Numbered from the stretch's first letter, positions 1 through 8,108 are shown. The stretch: DNA of 64,000 nt from Oceanobacillus arenosus (GCF_003369575.1 NZ_PIOC01000017.1:430275-494274), one strand, 5' to 3'. Program-made: numbers and translations. The notes: a model not told the origin generated them from the sequence alone.

Positions 1-1272
1 TGGACAACATTTGTTACAAGTATTTTAATTTTATTTGCTTTTCCAGCACTAACAGTAGGTTTATTCTTATTAATGTTTGATAGAATGTTCGGATCGGCAT
101 TCTTTGATGTTGCTCTAGGTGGTAATGCTATAATTTGGCAGCATTTATTCTGGATATTTGGCCATCCGGAAGTGTATATTTTGATTCTACCTGCGTTTGG
201 TATTTTTAGTGAAATTATTCCAGCGTTTTCTAAGAAGCGTTTATTTGGATATACTTCCATGGTATTTGCAACATTCTTAATTGCCTTCTTAGGATTCATG
301 GTTTGGGCACATCATATGTTTACCGTTGGTCTTGGACCGGTAGCAAATGCAATCTTTGCGGTTGCGACAATGGCAATTGCAGTGCCAACAGGGATTAAGA
401 TATTTAACTGGTTAGCTACAATGTGGGGTGGAAGCATAACGATTAACTCTGCGATGCTATGGGCATTAGCATTTATACCTTCCTTTACAATTGGAGGAAT
501 GACAGGTGTTATGCTTGGAGCAGCTTCTGCTGACTATCAATACCATGATACGTATTTCGTAGTTGCTCATTTTCATTATGTAATTGTTGGTGGGGTAGTG
601 TTTGGTATTTTTGCAGCAACCCATTATTGGTATCCGAAATTATTTGGACGAATTTTAAATGAAGGTATGGGTAAATTAGCTTTTTGGTTATTCTTTATTG
701 GCTTCCATTTAACTTTCTTTATACAGCATTTCTTAGGTCTAATGGGAATGCCACGTCGGTATTGGGTATTCTTAGAAGGGCAAGGTTTAGATACAGGAAA
801 CCTTATAAGTACACTTGGTGCATTCTTAATGGGTCTAGGTACAATTGTAGTGTTAATTAATGTAATCTATACTGCTGTAAAAGGTGAAAAGGCTCCAGCG
901 GATCCATGGGATGCTCGCACATTGGAATGGTCTATACCTTCACCACCACCAGAATATAATTTTAAAAAGCTTCCTTTAGTCCGGGGCTTAGATCCATTGT
1001 GGATTGAAAAAACAGAAGGAAAAGGAAAAATGACGGCAGCAGAACCGGCAGTTGACATTCATATGCCAAATGGATCCATTTTTCCGTTTATTATGACGAT
1101 TGGATTCTTCATTGCTTCGCTTGGTTTTATCTTCCAAGTAGACAATCATTTATGGTTACTGGCGGTTTACTTTGGAATGGCACTTGCGCTAGGAACAATG
1201 CTAGCAAGATCACTGAAGGATGACCATGGTCACCACATACACAAAGAAGAACTTGAAAGGGAGGCTGACTGA
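1..1272 (+). CDS. ctaD: Cytochrome c oxidase subunit I (caa3 type), 5'-truncated by window edge
   Basis: This is the catalytic subunit of the proton-pumping caa3 terminal oxidase in the cell membrane. The frame is open from base 1, so the N-terminal part of the gene lies outside the window; 423 residues remain of a family that is usually about 620 long. The visible part holds the conserved HPEVY motif (residues 55-59 of the fragment), the His-His pair at 104-105 and the HDTYFVVAHFHYV segment (about 182-194), which carry copper B and heme ligands. Several hydrophobic membrane helices follow. The stop lies 1 base before the ctaE start, as in the ctaCDEF operon of Bacillus. Identity is very secure; the real start cannot be seen. 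Confidence 0.97.
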   Translation, partial: WTTFVTSILILFAFPALTVGLFLLMFDRMFGSAFFDVALGGNAIIWQHLFWIFGHPEVYILILPAFGIFSEIIPAFSKKRLFGYTSMVFATFLIAFLGFMVWAHHMFTVGLGPVANAIFAVATMAIAVPTGIKIFNWLATMWGGSITINSAMLWALAFIPSFTIGGMTGVMLGAASADYQYHDTYFVVAHFHYVIVGGVVFGIFAATHYWYPKLFGRILNEGMGKLAFWLFFIGFHLTFFIQHFLGLMGMPRRYWVFLEGQGLDTGNLISTLGAFLMGLGTIVVLINVIYTAVKGEKAPADPWDARTLEWSIPSPPPEYNFKKLPLVRGLDPLWIEKTEGKGKMTAAEPAVDIHMPNGSIFPFIMTIGFFIASLGFIFQVDNHLWLLAVYFGMALALGTMLARSLKDDHGHHIHKEELEREAD

Positions 1273-1273
1273 T

Positions 1274-1897
1274 ATGAGTCAAGATCATTCCTTGAATCCA
1301 GAAACAATGCCACACGATCCAGCGAAGGCTACGACAGAGGGGAAACATAAGTTCTTTGGATTATGGTTCTTCCTTGGAGGGGAAACAGTTCTATTTGCAT
1401 GTTTCTTTGGAACATTTATTGCACTTAGAAATTCAACAGCAGGAGGTCCAACTTCTCAAGAATTATTTGGGTTAGAATTAGTGTTTCTTATGACAATACT
1501 TTTGCTTACTAGTTCATTAACAAGTGTGTATGCAATCTATCATATGAAGAATAATGATTTTAAAAAGATGCAATTATGGTTTGGAATAACTGCATTGCTT
1601 GGAATCGGATTTTTAGCTTGTGAGTTATATGAGTTTGCGCATTACATTACAGAATATGGCTTTACTTTCCGTTCCTCTGCATTTGGGTCATCGTTCTATA
1701 CGTTAGTAGGCTTTCATGGAGGACACGTTGTGTTCGGACTTAGTTGGTTAATTGCGTTAATGGTTCGAAACGCTAAACGTGGACTTAACCTATATAACGC
1801 ACCGAAGTATAATACATTTAGTCTATACTGGCATTTTATTGATGTCGTATGGGTATTCATCTTTACGGTTGTATATTTAATGGGGATGGTGAGTTAA
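1274..1897 (+). CDS. ctaE: Cytochrome c oxidase subunit III
   Basis: Membrane subunit III of the caa3 oxidase, which stabilises the catalytic subunit. I chose the ATG at 1274 because an AAAGGGAGG ribosome binding site lies just before it; the open frame continues upstream to 1220 but that part overlaps ctaD. The resulting 207 residues fit the family length. Conserved features include the ETVLFACFFG segment near residue 36 and the GFHGGHVVFGL segment near residue 150, plus five or more hydrophobic helices. It sits between ctaD and ctaF with 1 and 3 base gaps, so the three are certainly cotranscribed. Confidence 0.96.
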   Translation: MSQDHSLNPETMPHDPAKATTEGKHKFFGLWFFLGGETVLFACFFGTFIALRNSTAGGPTSQELFGLELVFLMTILLLTSSLTSVYAIYHMKNNDFKKMQLWFGITALLGIGFLACELYEFAHYITEYGFTFRSSAFGSSFYTLVGFHGGHVVFGLSWLIALMVRNAKRGLNLYNAPKYNTFSLYWHFIDVVWVFIFTVVYLMGMVS

Positions 1898-1900
1898 TTT

Positions 1901-2224
1901 ATGAATAACGATAATATGAATATTGATAAAATTAATTCGTTCCAGAAGCAACAAAATAAAGAAGAAATGAAGAAGCAAATTATTACCTTTGTTCTCATGA
2001 TTGCCTTTACAGTTGTCGCCTTTGCAGTTGTTGCAAGTGGCTTGGAAGCAATCTATGCTGTTCCATTAATATTAATTCTAGCTGTTGTACAAGTGGGCTT
2101 TCAATTCTATTATTTCATGCATATGAAGGATGAAGGACATGAAGTACCATCTTCATTAATTTTTGGAGGTATTTGGGTTGCGGTGTTAACAATTTTAACA
2201 ATGACAACTATCATCTGGTGGTAA
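1901..2224 (+). CDS. ctaF: Cytochrome c oxidase subunit IVB
   Basis: Small subunit (107 residues) of the caa3 oxidase complex. It has a charged N-terminal stretch rich in Asn, Gln and Lys, then three hydrophobic segments at roughly 27-48, 50-71 and 82-105; the FQFYYFMHMKDEG segment is typical of the family. It starts 3 bases after ctaE and is followed by a strong terminator, so it closes the ctaCDEF transcript. The last residues (IIWW) are also family-like. Confidence 0.94.
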   Translation: MNNDNMNIDKINSFQKQQNKEEMKKQIITFVLMIAFTVVAFAVVASGLEAIYAVPLILILAVVQVGFQFYYFMHMKDEGHEVPSSLIFGGIWVAVLTILTMTTIIWW

Positions 2225-2248
2225 TTCGTAAGTTTAATATTATTTGAT

Positions 2249-2285
2249 AACTGATCGGAGATACATGCTCCGATCAGTTTTTTAC
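2249..2285 (+). terminator. Rho-independent terminator after ctaF
   Basis: A perfect 12-bp stem (2249-2260 with 2268-2279), AACTGATCGGAG pairing with CTCCGATCAGTT, has a 7-base loop and is followed by a T run. It ends the oxidase operon. Confidence 0.93.
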
Positions 2286-2304
2286 TTAAATTGTCACAAT
2301 ATTA

Positions 2305-2334
2305 TTCGTAATAGCCGAATTGAATCGGTATAAT
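2305..2334 (+). promoter_or_regulatory. Possible sigma-A promoter of ctaG
   Basis: A TATAAT box lies at 2329-2334, 33 bases before the ctaG start. The best -35 candidate, TTCGTA at 2305-2310 (18-base spacer), is weak, so only the -10 is persuasive. Confidence 0.4.
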
Positions 2335-2366
2335 GAAAGATAAGTCAATAATTGGAGTGAGCTAAC

Positions 2367-3260
2367 ATGTGGCTAAATTTACAAATTTTTGGTTTTCGCG
2401 CTTTATGGAGTCCATATTTCTTTGTTTTTCTTTTAGTTATTGCAATTGTATATGCATTAATTACCGGTCCATATCGTCATCGCTTTGGTGGAGAGGACAA
2501 GCCAAGTGCAAAACAACAATTTATGTTTTATCTTGCACTAGTACTTACATATGCAGTCAAAGGATCTCCAATTGATTTAATGTCGCATATTACACTAACC
2601 GCACATATGACACAAATGGCAATCTATATATTAATTGTCCCAATCTTAATTATTAAAGGGCTTCCAGAATGGATTTGGAAAAAGATTGTTTATGCACCAG
2701 TTATTAGACCGACATTAAAAGTGCTTGCAAATCCAATCATTTCTGTATTATTATTTTATAGTCTATTTAGTTTTTATCATGTTCCATTTGTGTTTGATTT
2801 TTCCAAGTCAACACCTATTGCGCATACGTTAATCCATTTGATTTTACTTATTGCAGCATTTAACATGTGGTTACCAATCCTAGCACCTGTGAAGGAGTTA
2901 GATAAGCTAAAACCACTCCTTAAAATTGCTTATGTATTCGTTAGCGCGGTGTTAATGACTCCTGCTTGTGTTGTCATCATTTTTGCATCAGCGCCACTCT
3001 ATGCTTCGTATTCAGGAGGCGGGGCATGGATTACAGCATTAAGCCTATGTGTGCCTGGCGACGTGCTACAGGGTATTTCTGGTACATTAACAGGTCCAAG
3101 CTTATTTACTTCGATGGATATTATGGAGGATCAGCAACTGGGTGGAATTGTAATGAAAGTAATCCAGGAAATTACGTATGGTTTTATCCTGGCTAATATC
3201 TTCTTCAAATGGTTTTCAAAGGAAAGCTTGAAGATAGATCCACTGCCATCTGATTCTTAG
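2367..3260 (+). CDS. ctaG: Cytochrome c oxidase assembly factor CtaG
   Basis: Membrane protein needed for assembly of active caa3 oxidase in Bacillus. The 297-residue product begins at an ATG preceded by GGAGTGAG and matches the caa3_CtaG family: an N-terminal FGFRALWSPYF segment, at least seven hydrophobic helices, and conserved histidines (for example HLTLTAHM-like ITLTAHMTQM near residue 75 and FYHVPF near 137). It is separated from ctaF by a terminator and so has its own promoter. It lies directly downstream of the oxidase genes, as in B. subtilis. Confidence 0.93.
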   Translation: MWLNLQIFGFRALWSPYFFVFLLVIAIVYALITGPYRHRFGGEDKPSAKQQFMFYLALVLTYAVKGSPIDLMSHITLTAHMTQMAIYILIVPILIIKGLPEWIWKKIVYAPVIRPTLKVLANPIISVLLFYSLFSFYHVPFVFDFSKSTPIAHTLIHLILLIAAFNMWLPILAPVKELDKLKPLLKIAYVFVSAVLMTPACVVIIFASAPLYASYSGGGAWITALSLCVPGDVLQGISGTLTGPSLFTSMDIMEDQQLGGIVMKVIQEITYGFILANIFFKWFSKESLKIDPLPSDS

Positions 3261-3380
3261 AATGAAACGGGGGTCCTTACCTTTAGTTTCTGTAAGGATG
3301 AAGTAGGCATGAAACTAGCTTAAGCCATTGTAATGTGTTTGTTTTTTGACAATTAATCTTTGAAAGGAATAGTGTAGAAC

Positions 3381-3836
3381 ATGCCTTTTTTACCAACAAT
3401 TAGTACACTTTTTATCATTTTAAGTGCCGTTTTAATGGCAATTGGCTGGAATTTAATAATTAAAGGGAAGGTGAAGGCGCATAAAATAACGATGATTTCA
3501 TCGGCTATTAGTGCATTGCTCTTCTTAATTATTTATATGTCACGAACAATCTTTATTGGAAATACAAGCTTCGGTGGTCCAGCAGATTTAGAAATCTATT
3601 ATACAATCTTTTTAATTTTCCATATTATTTTAGCAACTAGTGGTGCTGTTTTTGTGGTTGTGACATTGATATTGGCATTTAAACGTAAGATTAGGATACA
3701 TCGAAAGGTTGGTCCGGTGACTGCTATTATCTGGTTCTTTGTCGCGATAACTGGGGTAATGGTATATTTATTTTTATACGTATTCTGGGATGTGGGCGAA
3801 ACAACCAATCTCTTCCGGGCAATCTGGGGGTTCTAA
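3381..3836 (+). CDS. yozB: DUF420 membrane protein (YozB family)
   Basis: A 151-residue membrane protein with four predicted helices (about 5-24, 36-56, 73-98 and 112-135) and histidines near helix ends (KAHKIT, FHIIL, IHRKVGP), which is the pattern of the DUF420/YozB family. In B. subtilis the homologue follows ctaG, as here; the family has been linked to cytochrome oxidase assembly but its function is not settled. The only ribosome binding site candidate, AAAGGA, is about 12 bases from the ATG, which is longer than usual. Confidence 0.85.
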   Translation: MPFLPTISTLFIILSAVLMAIGWNLIIKGKVKAHKITMISSAISALLFLIIYMSRTIFIGNTSFGGPADLEIYYTIFLIFHIILATSGAVFVVVTLILAFKRKIRIHRKVGPVTAIIWFFVAITGVMVYLFLYVFWDVGETTNLFRAIWGF

Positions 3837-3844
3837 TGAAGTAT

Positions 3845-3887
3845 AAAAAAGATGGGAGCAGTTTTTTAACTGTTTCCATCTTTTTTA
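3845..3887 (+). terminator. Terminator after the DUF420 gene
   Basis: An A-rich upstream arm and a stem built from GATGG..AGCAGTT and AACTG..CCATC are followed by TTTTTT. The A and T flanks make it potentially active on both strands. Confidence 0.9.
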
Positions 3888-3904
3888 GTAAGTAAGATAG
3901 TTTA

Positions 3905-3962
3905 ATGACTTTCTTAGCGATTAAGTGCAACTAAGACTGTCGCTAGAAGAGCGCCTTTGCTC
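3905..3962. repeat. R4 dispersed repeat, copy 1
   Basis: The stretch from GACTTTCTTAGCGA through AAGTGCAACTAAGACTGTC is repeated with few changes at 21655-21722 between mraZ and rsmH. It lies at the 3' end of yugN. No coding potential is seen; boundaries are approximate. Confidence 0.7.
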
Positions 3963-3968
3963 TATTAA

Positions 3969-4352
3969 TCAGTTGCTTTCTATTACTGCCTTATTAAAGC
4001 TTGCAAGATCTTCTGCTACTTTTGTTGTTAATGTCTGTGCACGTTCAACAAGACTTTCAGGGAAATTCTCTTCTTCACCATATTCGATTCCATGTGGGTA
4101 GTAATGCTTCCCAAGTAGGGGTGGTAGTAATTTGATTACGGCATTCCGGCGATCAACATCACCTTCAAGTGCATAGCCTTGGATACGAATATAATATGTA
4201 ATGTTTTTTTCTTTGGAACCAATCTTATAATCGTAAGTTACTCGCTCGTAATCCCACTGTCCTGCACGGATGAAGGCGTGTTTTCCAATAATGTGATCCA
4301 AAGGTTTTAAATCAACGACAATATCTTCAATACCTGTGTTTTCTAATCTCAT
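3969..4352 (-). CDS. yugN: YugN-like family protein
   Basis: A 127-residue soluble protein of the YugN-like family; function unknown. Similarity to B. subtilis YugN is clear along its length, notably the QWDYERVTYD segment (about 31-40), YYIRIQGYALEGDV (about 52-65) and LLGKHYYPHGIEYG (about 80-93). I place the start at the ATG at 4352, because the upstream GTG (4361) is itself part of the AGAGGTG ribosome binding site. It is transcribed alone, opposite to its neighbours. Confidence 0.87.
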   Translation of the reverse strand: MRLENTGIEDIVVDLKPLDHIIGKHAFIRAGQWDYERVTYDYKIGSKEKNITYYIRIQGYALEGDVDRRNAVIKLLPPLLGKHYYPHGIEYGEEENFPESLVERAQTLTTKVAEDLASFNKAVIESN

Positions 4353-4386
4353 TTTATACACCTCTTATGTTAATCATCTTCTATTT

Positions 4387-4415
4387 ATCATAGTACGAAA
4401 ACGCTTAAGTTGCAA
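4387..4415 (-). promoter_or_regulatory. Sigma-A-like promoter of yugN
   Basis: Read on the minus strand, TTGCAA (4415-4410) and TATGAT (4392-4387) are separated by exactly 17 bases, about 35 bases before the yugN start. Confidence 0.7.
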
Positions 4416-4594
4416 TGAAAAACATTCTATTTTGACTTTTCCAAGTATAGTTACTGGCTATACATTGAAATGAATAATTTTATTCTATAATATTATAGGC
4501 AATAGAGAGAATAAACGTCATCGTTAAACATAAACTCTAGTATTGCTAAATCTTAAAGTAGAATCTTTTCAAATTGCAATGTTTATAACTATTG

Positions 4595-4795
4595 TATAAA
4601 GTGCGGACAAAGTTAGGCGCAAAGTTGATTTCCGCTGCGGACAGTCGCTTTCTGCGGGAAGAAGAGCCCTAGGTGAGACTATGAAGTGCGAAAGCGTGAG
4701 TAGGTTCACCAGCTCCCCTAATATGCGTGTAGTGTTTTTCTGGAGCGAGTGGTCCGAGAGCCCTTAGCACATTAAACTAGTTCACAATTTACATC
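4595..4795. repeat. R1 repeat element, copy 1 (about 200 bp)
   Basis: One of seven copies of a dispersed element in this window. Its ends are inverted repeats: ATAAAGTGCGGAC at the left and GTTCACAATTTACAT at the right. The GC-rich core holds the shared segments GCGGGAAGAAGAGCC, AGGTGAGACT and TCACCAGCTCCCC, which can fold on themselves. The orientation matches copies 2 and 5 and is opposite to copies 3, 4 and 6. The rest of the 4362-4936 gap shows no gene. Confidence 0.85.
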
Positions 4796-4936
4796 AAAAG
4801 TTGAATAAGTAGTATATTGATGTTCTGTGCATCATTGAAAAAAACTACTTATATCCATTCATAATTACGATAGATGATAAGAGTATTCGGTTTTGCTATT
4901 CGAATTATCACGTCGATTTCAGAGGAGAATTAACGC

Positions 4937-6007
4937 ATGAAATTCATTCGAAGTTTAATATTTATTACGATAATTGCCTTTATTGCCTTTTACATTCTTG
5001 AGGAAAAGAATATGTCCCCAGATGAAGCAATTGATAACATCGTAAATGTTGTCAAAGAAAAGACCAACAATTTAGAGACAAAAGTTGCTCCAGAGGAAAA
5101 TCTAGAAACACTACCGGTAGAGGACGATTTATTTGGGTGGATTGGCAAAACGGAGGAGCAGCTTATTGATACTTACGGTGAACCAATTCGGAAGGATGCG
5201 AGTGCGTATGGCTATGAATGGTGGGTATATACCGATAAGCAAACAGAATACATTCAATTCGGCGTGTTAAATAATAAGATTGTAACAATTTATATGACTG
5301 GTACTAATTTAGAAGTAGAATCGGTTTCCATTGATCAAACTTTTGCAGCACTAAATGAACAGTATTCGTTTGAAAATGAAGTAGTGTTTAATGATGGCCT
5401 TTCATCGTATACGTTCAAACTAACAGAAGATGAACGAAAAATGCGCCCGCTAGTGAAGTTAGCGGATGATACGTTTGCCCAGTTTTATTTTGATACATTT
5501 ACGGATACATTATCGTCTGTTCGGGTATTAACGATGGATACACTACTAAAGCATCGTCCATATGAAATACTGTATCGTGGTGATCTACCCACAGAACAAA
5601 ATCTATCAACAGAGGAATGGGTTCAAGTTGAAGCAGGGATGGAGCAGCAAGTATTTGATATTACGAATGTATTTCGTAATCAAAAGGGTTTACAAGCTTT
5701 ACAATGGGAAGATCCTGTTGCTGAAGTAGCATTTATGCATAGTAAGGATATGGAGGAAAATAACTATTTTTCCCATAATAGCTTAAATGGAAATGGGCTA
5801 AAAGAAAGATTAGCAGTTGAAGATGTATTTTATATTGCAGCAGGTGAGAATATTGCTGCAGGGTATACCGATGCGCCAGCAGCGATGGAAGGATGGCTAA
5901 ATAGTGAAGGGCATCGTGAGGCATTATTTAATGAGGCCTATACGCATTTAGGTGTAGGTGTCTATAAATTATATTACACTCAGAACTTTCTAGCTAAACC
6001 GCTGTAA
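4937..6007 (+). CDS. ylbC: CAP-domain exported protein (YlbC-like)
   Basis: A 356-residue protein with an uncleaved or signal-type hydrophobic N-terminus (about residues 4-20), a linker, a CAP-associated N-terminal domain (about 63-200, with FGWIGKTEEQLIDTYGEP) and a C-terminal CAP/SCP domain (about 230-350). The CAP domain shows the usual signature elements: FNVTNxxR-like TNVFRNQKGLQAL, HSKDMEENNYFSHNSL, AAGENIAAGY and WLNSEGHREALFN. Its function is unknown. The start follows AGAGGAG with good spacing. It heads the ylbCDEFG cluster as in B. subtilis; ylbA and ylbB are not seen upstream. Confidence 0.9.
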   Translation: MKFIRSLIFITIIAFIAFYILEEKNMSPDEAIDNIVNVVKEKTNNLETKVAPEENLETLPVEDDLFGWIGKTEEQLIDTYGEPIRKDASAYGYEWWVYTDKQTEYIQFGVLNNKIVTIYMTGTNLEVESVSIDQTFAALNEQYSFENEVVFNDGLSSYTFKLTEDERKMRPLVKLADDTFAQFYFDTFTDTLSSVRVLTMDTLLKHRPYEILYRGDLPTEQNLSTEEWVQVEAGMEQQVFDITNVFRNQKGLQALQWEDPVAEVAFMHSKDMEENNYFSHNSLNGNGLKERLAVEDVFYIAAGENIAAGYTDAPAAMEGWLNSEGHREALFNEAYTHLGVGVYKLYYTQNFLAKPL

Positions 6008-6087
6008 GTTCTTTTTTTCTTGCACGTATGATTTCAGCCCGCATAAATTATTTAGTATAAGAGAATGATTGATATGGGGTGAATAAA

Positions 6088-6477
6088 ATGGACGTTCAAC
6101 ATCTAGATCCGACGGTGACAGCATTTAAGGAATTTATTAATGGACATCCAAAATTACTTAAAGAAATAAGGAAAAGTGGAAAATCATGGCAGGAGTATTA
6201 TGAAAAATGGGTGCTACTTGGTGAAGATGATTCGCACTGGGCACAATATAAAGAGGAATCATCGAAAGTGAAGGAAGATAAAGGAGAAGAGAAAAATTTT
6301 GAATTGATGAGTCAATTGATGAAGCTAACCGAAAACTTTGATATTAATAAAGTGCAAGGACAAGTGCAGCAATTTAGTAACACAATATCTACCATTCAAG
6401 AGGTAATTAGTCAGTATCAACAAACCAAGAAACCGAGTGAACCAGTAAAGGATCCCTTTAATTGGTTTCGTGATTGA
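6088..6477 (+). CDS. ylbD: YlbD-like spore coat-associated protein
   Basis: A 129-residue hydrophilic protein matching the YlbD family, a putative spore coat protein in B. subtilis. Family hallmarks are FKEFINGHPKLLKEIRK near the N-terminus, the WQEYYEKWVLLGEDD segment at about 32-46, and the C-terminal DPFNWFRD. I start at the ATG at 6088, since the in-frame GTG at 6079 is part of the GGGGTG ribosome binding site. The stop overlaps the region just before ylbE, so the two are translated from one transcript. Confidence 0.86.
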   Translation: MDVQHLDPTVTAFKEFINGHPKLLKEIRKSGKSWQEYYEKWVLLGEDDSHWAQYKEESSKVKEDKGEEKNFELMSQLMKLTENFDINKVQGQVQQFSNTISTIQEVISQYQQTKKPSEPVKDPFNWFRD

Positions 6478-6488
6478 GGAGAGGTATG

Positions 6489-6722
6489 ATGGATCCATAT
6501 AGTTATCAATATATAAGTGCAAATCCGCAATTAGCCAATTTTATTCGATATAATCCCATCTGGTATCGCTACTTATCTCGGGACCCGCATCGTTTGATGG
6601 AAATGGAGAAGGAAGCAAAGAAATTTTACGGAAAGACCTTTCCACAACGAATAGAAAAAATTAGTTCGAACATCCAAATGGTTGGAATGCTGATGCAATT
6701 TGCAGATGCAATGAAAGATTAA
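6489..6722 (+). CDS. ylbE: YlbE-like protein
   Basis: A 77-residue protein of the YlbE family, of unknown function. The pattern of YxYxxxNPxLxxFIRxNPxWYRxLSRxP near the N-terminus and the C-terminal VGMLMQFADAMKD agree with B. subtilis YlbE. The start may be ATG 6486 or ATG 6489; the spacing from the AGGAG at 6477-6481 favours 6489. It follows ylbD by only 11 bases. Confidence 0.85.
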   Translation: MDPYSYQYISANPQLANFIRYNPIWYRYLSRDPHRLMEMEKEAKKFYGKTFPQRIEKISSNIQMVGMLMQFADAMKD

Positions 6723-6783
6723 TGAGCCAAGTTATTTTCATTCGCAACTATAAATGATAATATAATAGTTGGGGGTGTTAATC

Positions 6784-7215
6784 TTGATTGCAACATTAGA
6801 ATATGTTGAAATTCTTGATCAGTCAGAGCAACTTGGTAAAATGATTATGGATTCAGATGTAATGGATGAGTATAAGAATAGACAAGTTGCACTAAATGAA
6901 GATAATGAAGCACAAGAACTTATTCGTGCTTTTACAGATATGAAACAACATTATGATGATATTCAGCGATTTGGCAGATATCATCCGGATTATAATGAAA
7001 TAATGAAGAAAGTTCGTTCTACCAAAAGGGAAATGGATATGAACGATAAAGTTGCAATGTTTAAGGTTGCTGAGCGTAATTTGCAAAATTTGCTAGATGA
7101 AATCAGTAGCTTTGTTGCACTAAGTGTAAGTGATCAAATAAAAGCGCCGAAGGACGGAGCAGCCCTAACCGACAGTGGCTGTGGTCATGGTGGCGCATGC
7201 GGTTGTTCACATTAA
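6784..7215 (+). CDS. ricF: RicF (YlbF), subunit of the Ric/Y-complex
   Basis: A 143-residue member of the YlbF/YmcA family. In B. subtilis RicA, RicF and RicT form a complex with iron-sulfur clusters that speeds Spo0A phosphorylation and assists RNase Y in mRNA maturation. The protein is mostly helical, has the family segment DIQRFGRYHPDYNEI (about 66-80), and ends in a cysteine cluster CGHGGACGC that fits cluster binding. I start at TTG 6784, because the GGGGGTG at 6771-6777 is the ribosome binding site and the resulting N-terminus (MIATLEYVE) aligns with B. subtilis. Confidence 0.9.
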   Translation: MIATLEYVEILDQSEQLGKMIMDSDVMDEYKNRQVALNEDNEAQELIRAFTDMKQHYDDIQRFGRYHPDYNEIMKKVRSTKREMDMNDKVAMFKVAERNLQNLLDEISSFVALSVSDQIKAPKDGAALTDSGCGHGGACGCSH

Positions 7216-7220
7216 CAATT

Positions 7221-7265
7221 CAATCAACTACCAAAATAGAATGAAGGTAGTTGATTGGATTCCTT
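7221..7265 (+). terminator. Terminator-like hairpin after ricF
   Basis: A perfect 12-bp stem, CAATCAACTACC (7221-7232) with GGTAGTTGATTG (7246-7257), has a 13-base loop and is followed by a CTTTTTA stretch. Confidence 0.75.
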
Positions 7266-7432
7266 TTTATCCCGAATTAACTGGCTGTAAGACCCCCATT
7301 TCAAGAATTCGAGAAAAATCAAGAATAGTAAGTGGGGGATCAACAGAAAGTCAAAGTCCCGATTCTGTTCAACTAACATTAAGTGGGGGATGAAGAACCC
7401 CACCACTTAATGAAGTTTCACTTTATAATCAT
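7258..7432 (-). repeat. R3 hairpin repeat element, copy 1 (inverted)
   Basis: On the minus strand this stretch matches 49841-49950 almost base for base at both ends (CCCGAATTAACTGGCTGTAA on one side, TTCAACTAACATTAAGTGGG on the other), but holds about 64 extra bases in the middle (about 7291-7360). The extra block contains a second AAGTGGGGGAT unit, as if part of the element were duplicated. The main hairpin pairs TTAAGTGGGG with CCCC.CACTTAA around 7378-7412. No coding frame is convincing. Confidence 0.8.
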
Positions 7433-7491
7433 ACATAGAAATCATACTTAAATATCCTATTTGGTAAAACAATAAATAGGGAGGGCATCGG

Positions 7492-7767
7492 ATGAGAACT
7501 GAAAGACAAGGGATTATCGTATGGTTTCAGCATACGAAAAATATTAAACAGCTCAAGCGTTTTGGAAACTTGATTTATGTGTCAAGGAAGTTGAAATATG
7601 CAGTTATTTATGTTGATCAAGCTGAGATTGAAAAAGTCGAATATAAATTATTAAAATTACCGTTTGTATCCAAGGTAGATAAATCATATAAACCATTCAT
7701 TAAAACCGATTATGAAAATGCGAAACCAGATGATGCTAAACAGTATGATTATAAGATGGGGATATGA
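7492..7767 (+). CDS. ylbG: UPF0298 family protein YlbG
   Basis: A 91-residue protein of the UPF0298 (DUF2129) family, of unknown function. Family features are RQGIIVWFQHTKNIKQLKRFGNL-like residues near the N-terminus, the VSRKLKYAVIYVD stretch (about 30-42) and the KLPFVSKVDKSYKPFIKTDYEN segment (about 55-76). The ATG is preceded by GGGAGG. It normally sits between ylbF and rsmD, as here. Confidence 0.9.
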   Translation: MRTERQGIIVWFQHTKNIKQLKRFGNLIYVSRKLKYAVIYVDQAEIEKVEYKLLKLPFVSKVDKSYKPFIKTDYENAKPDDAKQYDYKMGI

Positions 7768-7816
7768 AACTATTTTGTAGAATAATGATAAATTAGTTCT
7801 CCAAATAAAGAAAAAT

Positions 7817-7850
7817 CCTGCAGAGATAATCTCTGCAGGTCCTTTTGTTT
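7817..7850 (+). terminator. Terminator after ylbG
   Basis: A 10-bp stem, CCTGCAGAGA with TCTCTGCAGG, closes a 3-base loop and is followed by a T-rich stretch. Confidence 0.88.
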
Positions 7851-7888
7851 TTAGAATAAAAACAAATAGGTAAAGGGAGAGGAGAAAC

Positions 7889-7926
7889 CGGAGAAAGACT
7901 TATGGGGAAGTATAAGTCCCTCTCCG
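7889..7926. other. Unassigned hairpin upstream of rsmD
   Basis: CGGAGA-AA-GACTTAT pairs with ATAAGTC-CC-TCTCCG around an 8-base loop, giving two stems separated by a 2x2 internal loop. It lacks a T tract. The downstream GTTAGTTGAATC resembles the GTTAGTTGAACAGAATC of element R3, so this could be a distant relative of that element. Confidence 0.5.
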
Positions 7927-8046
7927 TATTGAAACAACCAAGCTAACTGTTAGTTGAATCATTATGTTATTATGTACAAAGGGAAAAATAATATACCTAA
8001 ATAGGATACTTTTCCCATGTAAAGTGTAAGTTAGGAAGTCCTTCCA

Positions 8047-8075
8047 CTGAACACAATTCTCGTTTATGATAGAAT
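8047..8075 (+). promoter_or_regulatory. Sigma-A-like promoter of rsmD-coaD
   Basis: TGAACA (8048-8053) and TAGAAT (8070-8075) are separated by 16 bases, about 34 bases before the rsmD start. The bases TTCCACTGAACA around the -35 are identical to those before the ftsA promoter near 36040. Confidence 0.5.
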
Positions 8076-8108
8076 TAGTTTTGATTAGTTGGATAATGAG
8101 GTGATAGT

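Noticed and set aside
4595..4795. Possibility that R1 is a structured regulatory RNA such as a riboswitch
   Set aside because: Copies occur in both orientations relative to neighbouring genes and with inverted ends, which fits a mobile repeat better than a cis-acting leader.
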